From Pseudomonadota bacterium (GTDB lineage Bacteria; Pseudomonadota; Gammaproteobacteria; Steroidobacterales; Rariloculaceae), in NCBI GenBank assembly GCA_009843005.1, contig VYEH01000095.1:1-7047 (forward strand): a DNA stretch of 7,047 nucleotides, read 5' to 3'. Both the position numbers and the translations under genes were made by a program. Below are positions 6,821 to 7,047 of this stretch, one piece after another. The notes under the pieces were generated by a model. It was given only the letters and a program-made list of their open reading frames with translations, was not told the origin of the DNA and made no database searches. The stretch's first letter is position 1; each line of letters opens with the position of its first letter.

Positions 6821-6968
6821 GGGTGGTCGTCTGCGGCGACTCCTTTCGCGCTCAACTCCGCCCCGCCATCCCTGGCGGGGCTCCGATCGGGGGCTCCTCG
6901 CTAATGGCCATCCATGGCCCGCTCGTCGCCCCACAACGCGCGAAAGGAGTCGCCGCAGACACCCACCC
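6821..6968. repeat. 148-base palindromic element with 31-base arms between convergent genes
   Basis: The left arm (6821-6851) and right arm (6938-6968) are inverted copies. A 23-base core (6829-6851 with 6938-6960) is exact and contains GGCGACTCCTTTCGCGC. The outer eight bases pair except for two. The 86-base centre holds an 8-base stem with a 6-base loop (GCCCCGCC / GGCGGGGC, 6860-6881), a palindrome CCGATCGG (6883-6890) and GGCCAT-CC-ATGGCC (6906-6919). It begins 22 bases after the hydrolase stop and ends 19 bases before the ychF stop, filling the gap between convergent genes. No T-run follows on either strand, so it is not a standard intrinsic terminator. Size and layout resemble REP/BIME-type or MITE-like palindromic elements; no target duplication is evident. 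Confidence 0.8.
6860..6881. repeat. Internal hairpin of the palindromic element
   Basis: GCCCCGCC-ATCCCT-GGCGGGGC is a perfect 8-base GC-only stem with a 6-base loop, nested inside the long inverted repeat at 6821-6968. It would form in RNA from either strand and may help block exonucleases or reading through from the convergent genes. No U-tract follows. Confidence 0.6.
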
Positions 6969-6987
6969 TTGTTGGAGGCACGCACCC

Positions 6988-7047
6988 TCAAACGTTGAAG
7001 CGGAACTTGATGACATCTCCGGAGGCGACCCGGTAGTCCCGCCCCTC
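6988..7047 (-). CDS. ychF: Ribosome-binding ATPase YchF, C-terminal end (runs off window)
   Basis: The last 19 residues and the TGA stop (6988-6990) are visible: EGRDYRVASGDVIKFRFNV. This closely fits the conserved C-terminus of YchF/OLA1 proteins (EG.DY.V.DGDV..FRFNV), the end of the TGS-like domain. YchF is a cytoplasmic ATPase of the Obg-related group that associates with ribosomes and takes part in stress responses. The rest of the gene lies beyond base 7047. It converges on the M20 hydrolase gene. Only a short segment is seen, but the ending is distinctive. Confidence 0.85.
   Translation of the reverse strand, partial: EGRDYRVASGDVIKFRFNV

Noticed and set aside
5212..6855. 547-codon open frame on the minus strand opposite the M20 hydrolase
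   Set aside because: It is antisense to a gene with all catalytic motifs and crosses the transposase end and the palindromic repeat; no family resemblance.

Overview
The window looks like chromosomal DNA of a GC-rich proteobacterium. The genes at both ends have strong GC bias and proteobacterial-type products: a tripartite tricarboxylate transporter, an MmgE/PrpD enzyme, an exported M20 metallo-hydrolase and the C-terminus of YchF. I cannot name a genus from the sequence alone.

Left part (about 1-3263, minus strand): a compact operon, read right to left as tctC - tctB - tctA - mmgE/prpD-like (cut by the window edge). tctC and tctB overlap by 4 bases (ATGA), tctB and tctA are 8 bases apart, and the last gene follows 85 bases after tctA behind a good ribosome binding site. 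TctC should capture a carboxylate in the periplasm, TctA/TctB should import it, and the MmgE/PrpD enzyme may act on it.

Middle (about 3340-5306): an island of different composition. Roughly 840 bases are AT-rich (about 40% GC in the lines counted) with no convincing gene. Inside it is a tandem run of five 11-base units (4018-4072). A full-length ISNCY (IS1202-like) transposase gene follows. It is about 55-60% GC in the stretches I counted, and its reading frame is intact. Compared with the family motifs I remember, two of its three catalytic acidic residues appear changed to the matching amides (D to N and E to Q), so it is probably inactive.

Right part (about 5299-7047): an exported M20-family metallo-hydrolase on the plus strand. 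A perfect 10-base inverted repeat in its leader covers its Shine-Dalgarno sequence. The hydrolase converges on the 3' end of ychF (minus strand). The 189-base gap between the two stop codons is almost filled by a 148-base imperfect palindrome with 31-base arms, two internal hairpins and a short palindrome.

The best candidates for something undescribed are the catalytically altered transposase with its phased repeat array, and the long palindromic element between the hydrolase and ychF. I see no CRISPR array, tRNA, rRNA or recognisable defence system.
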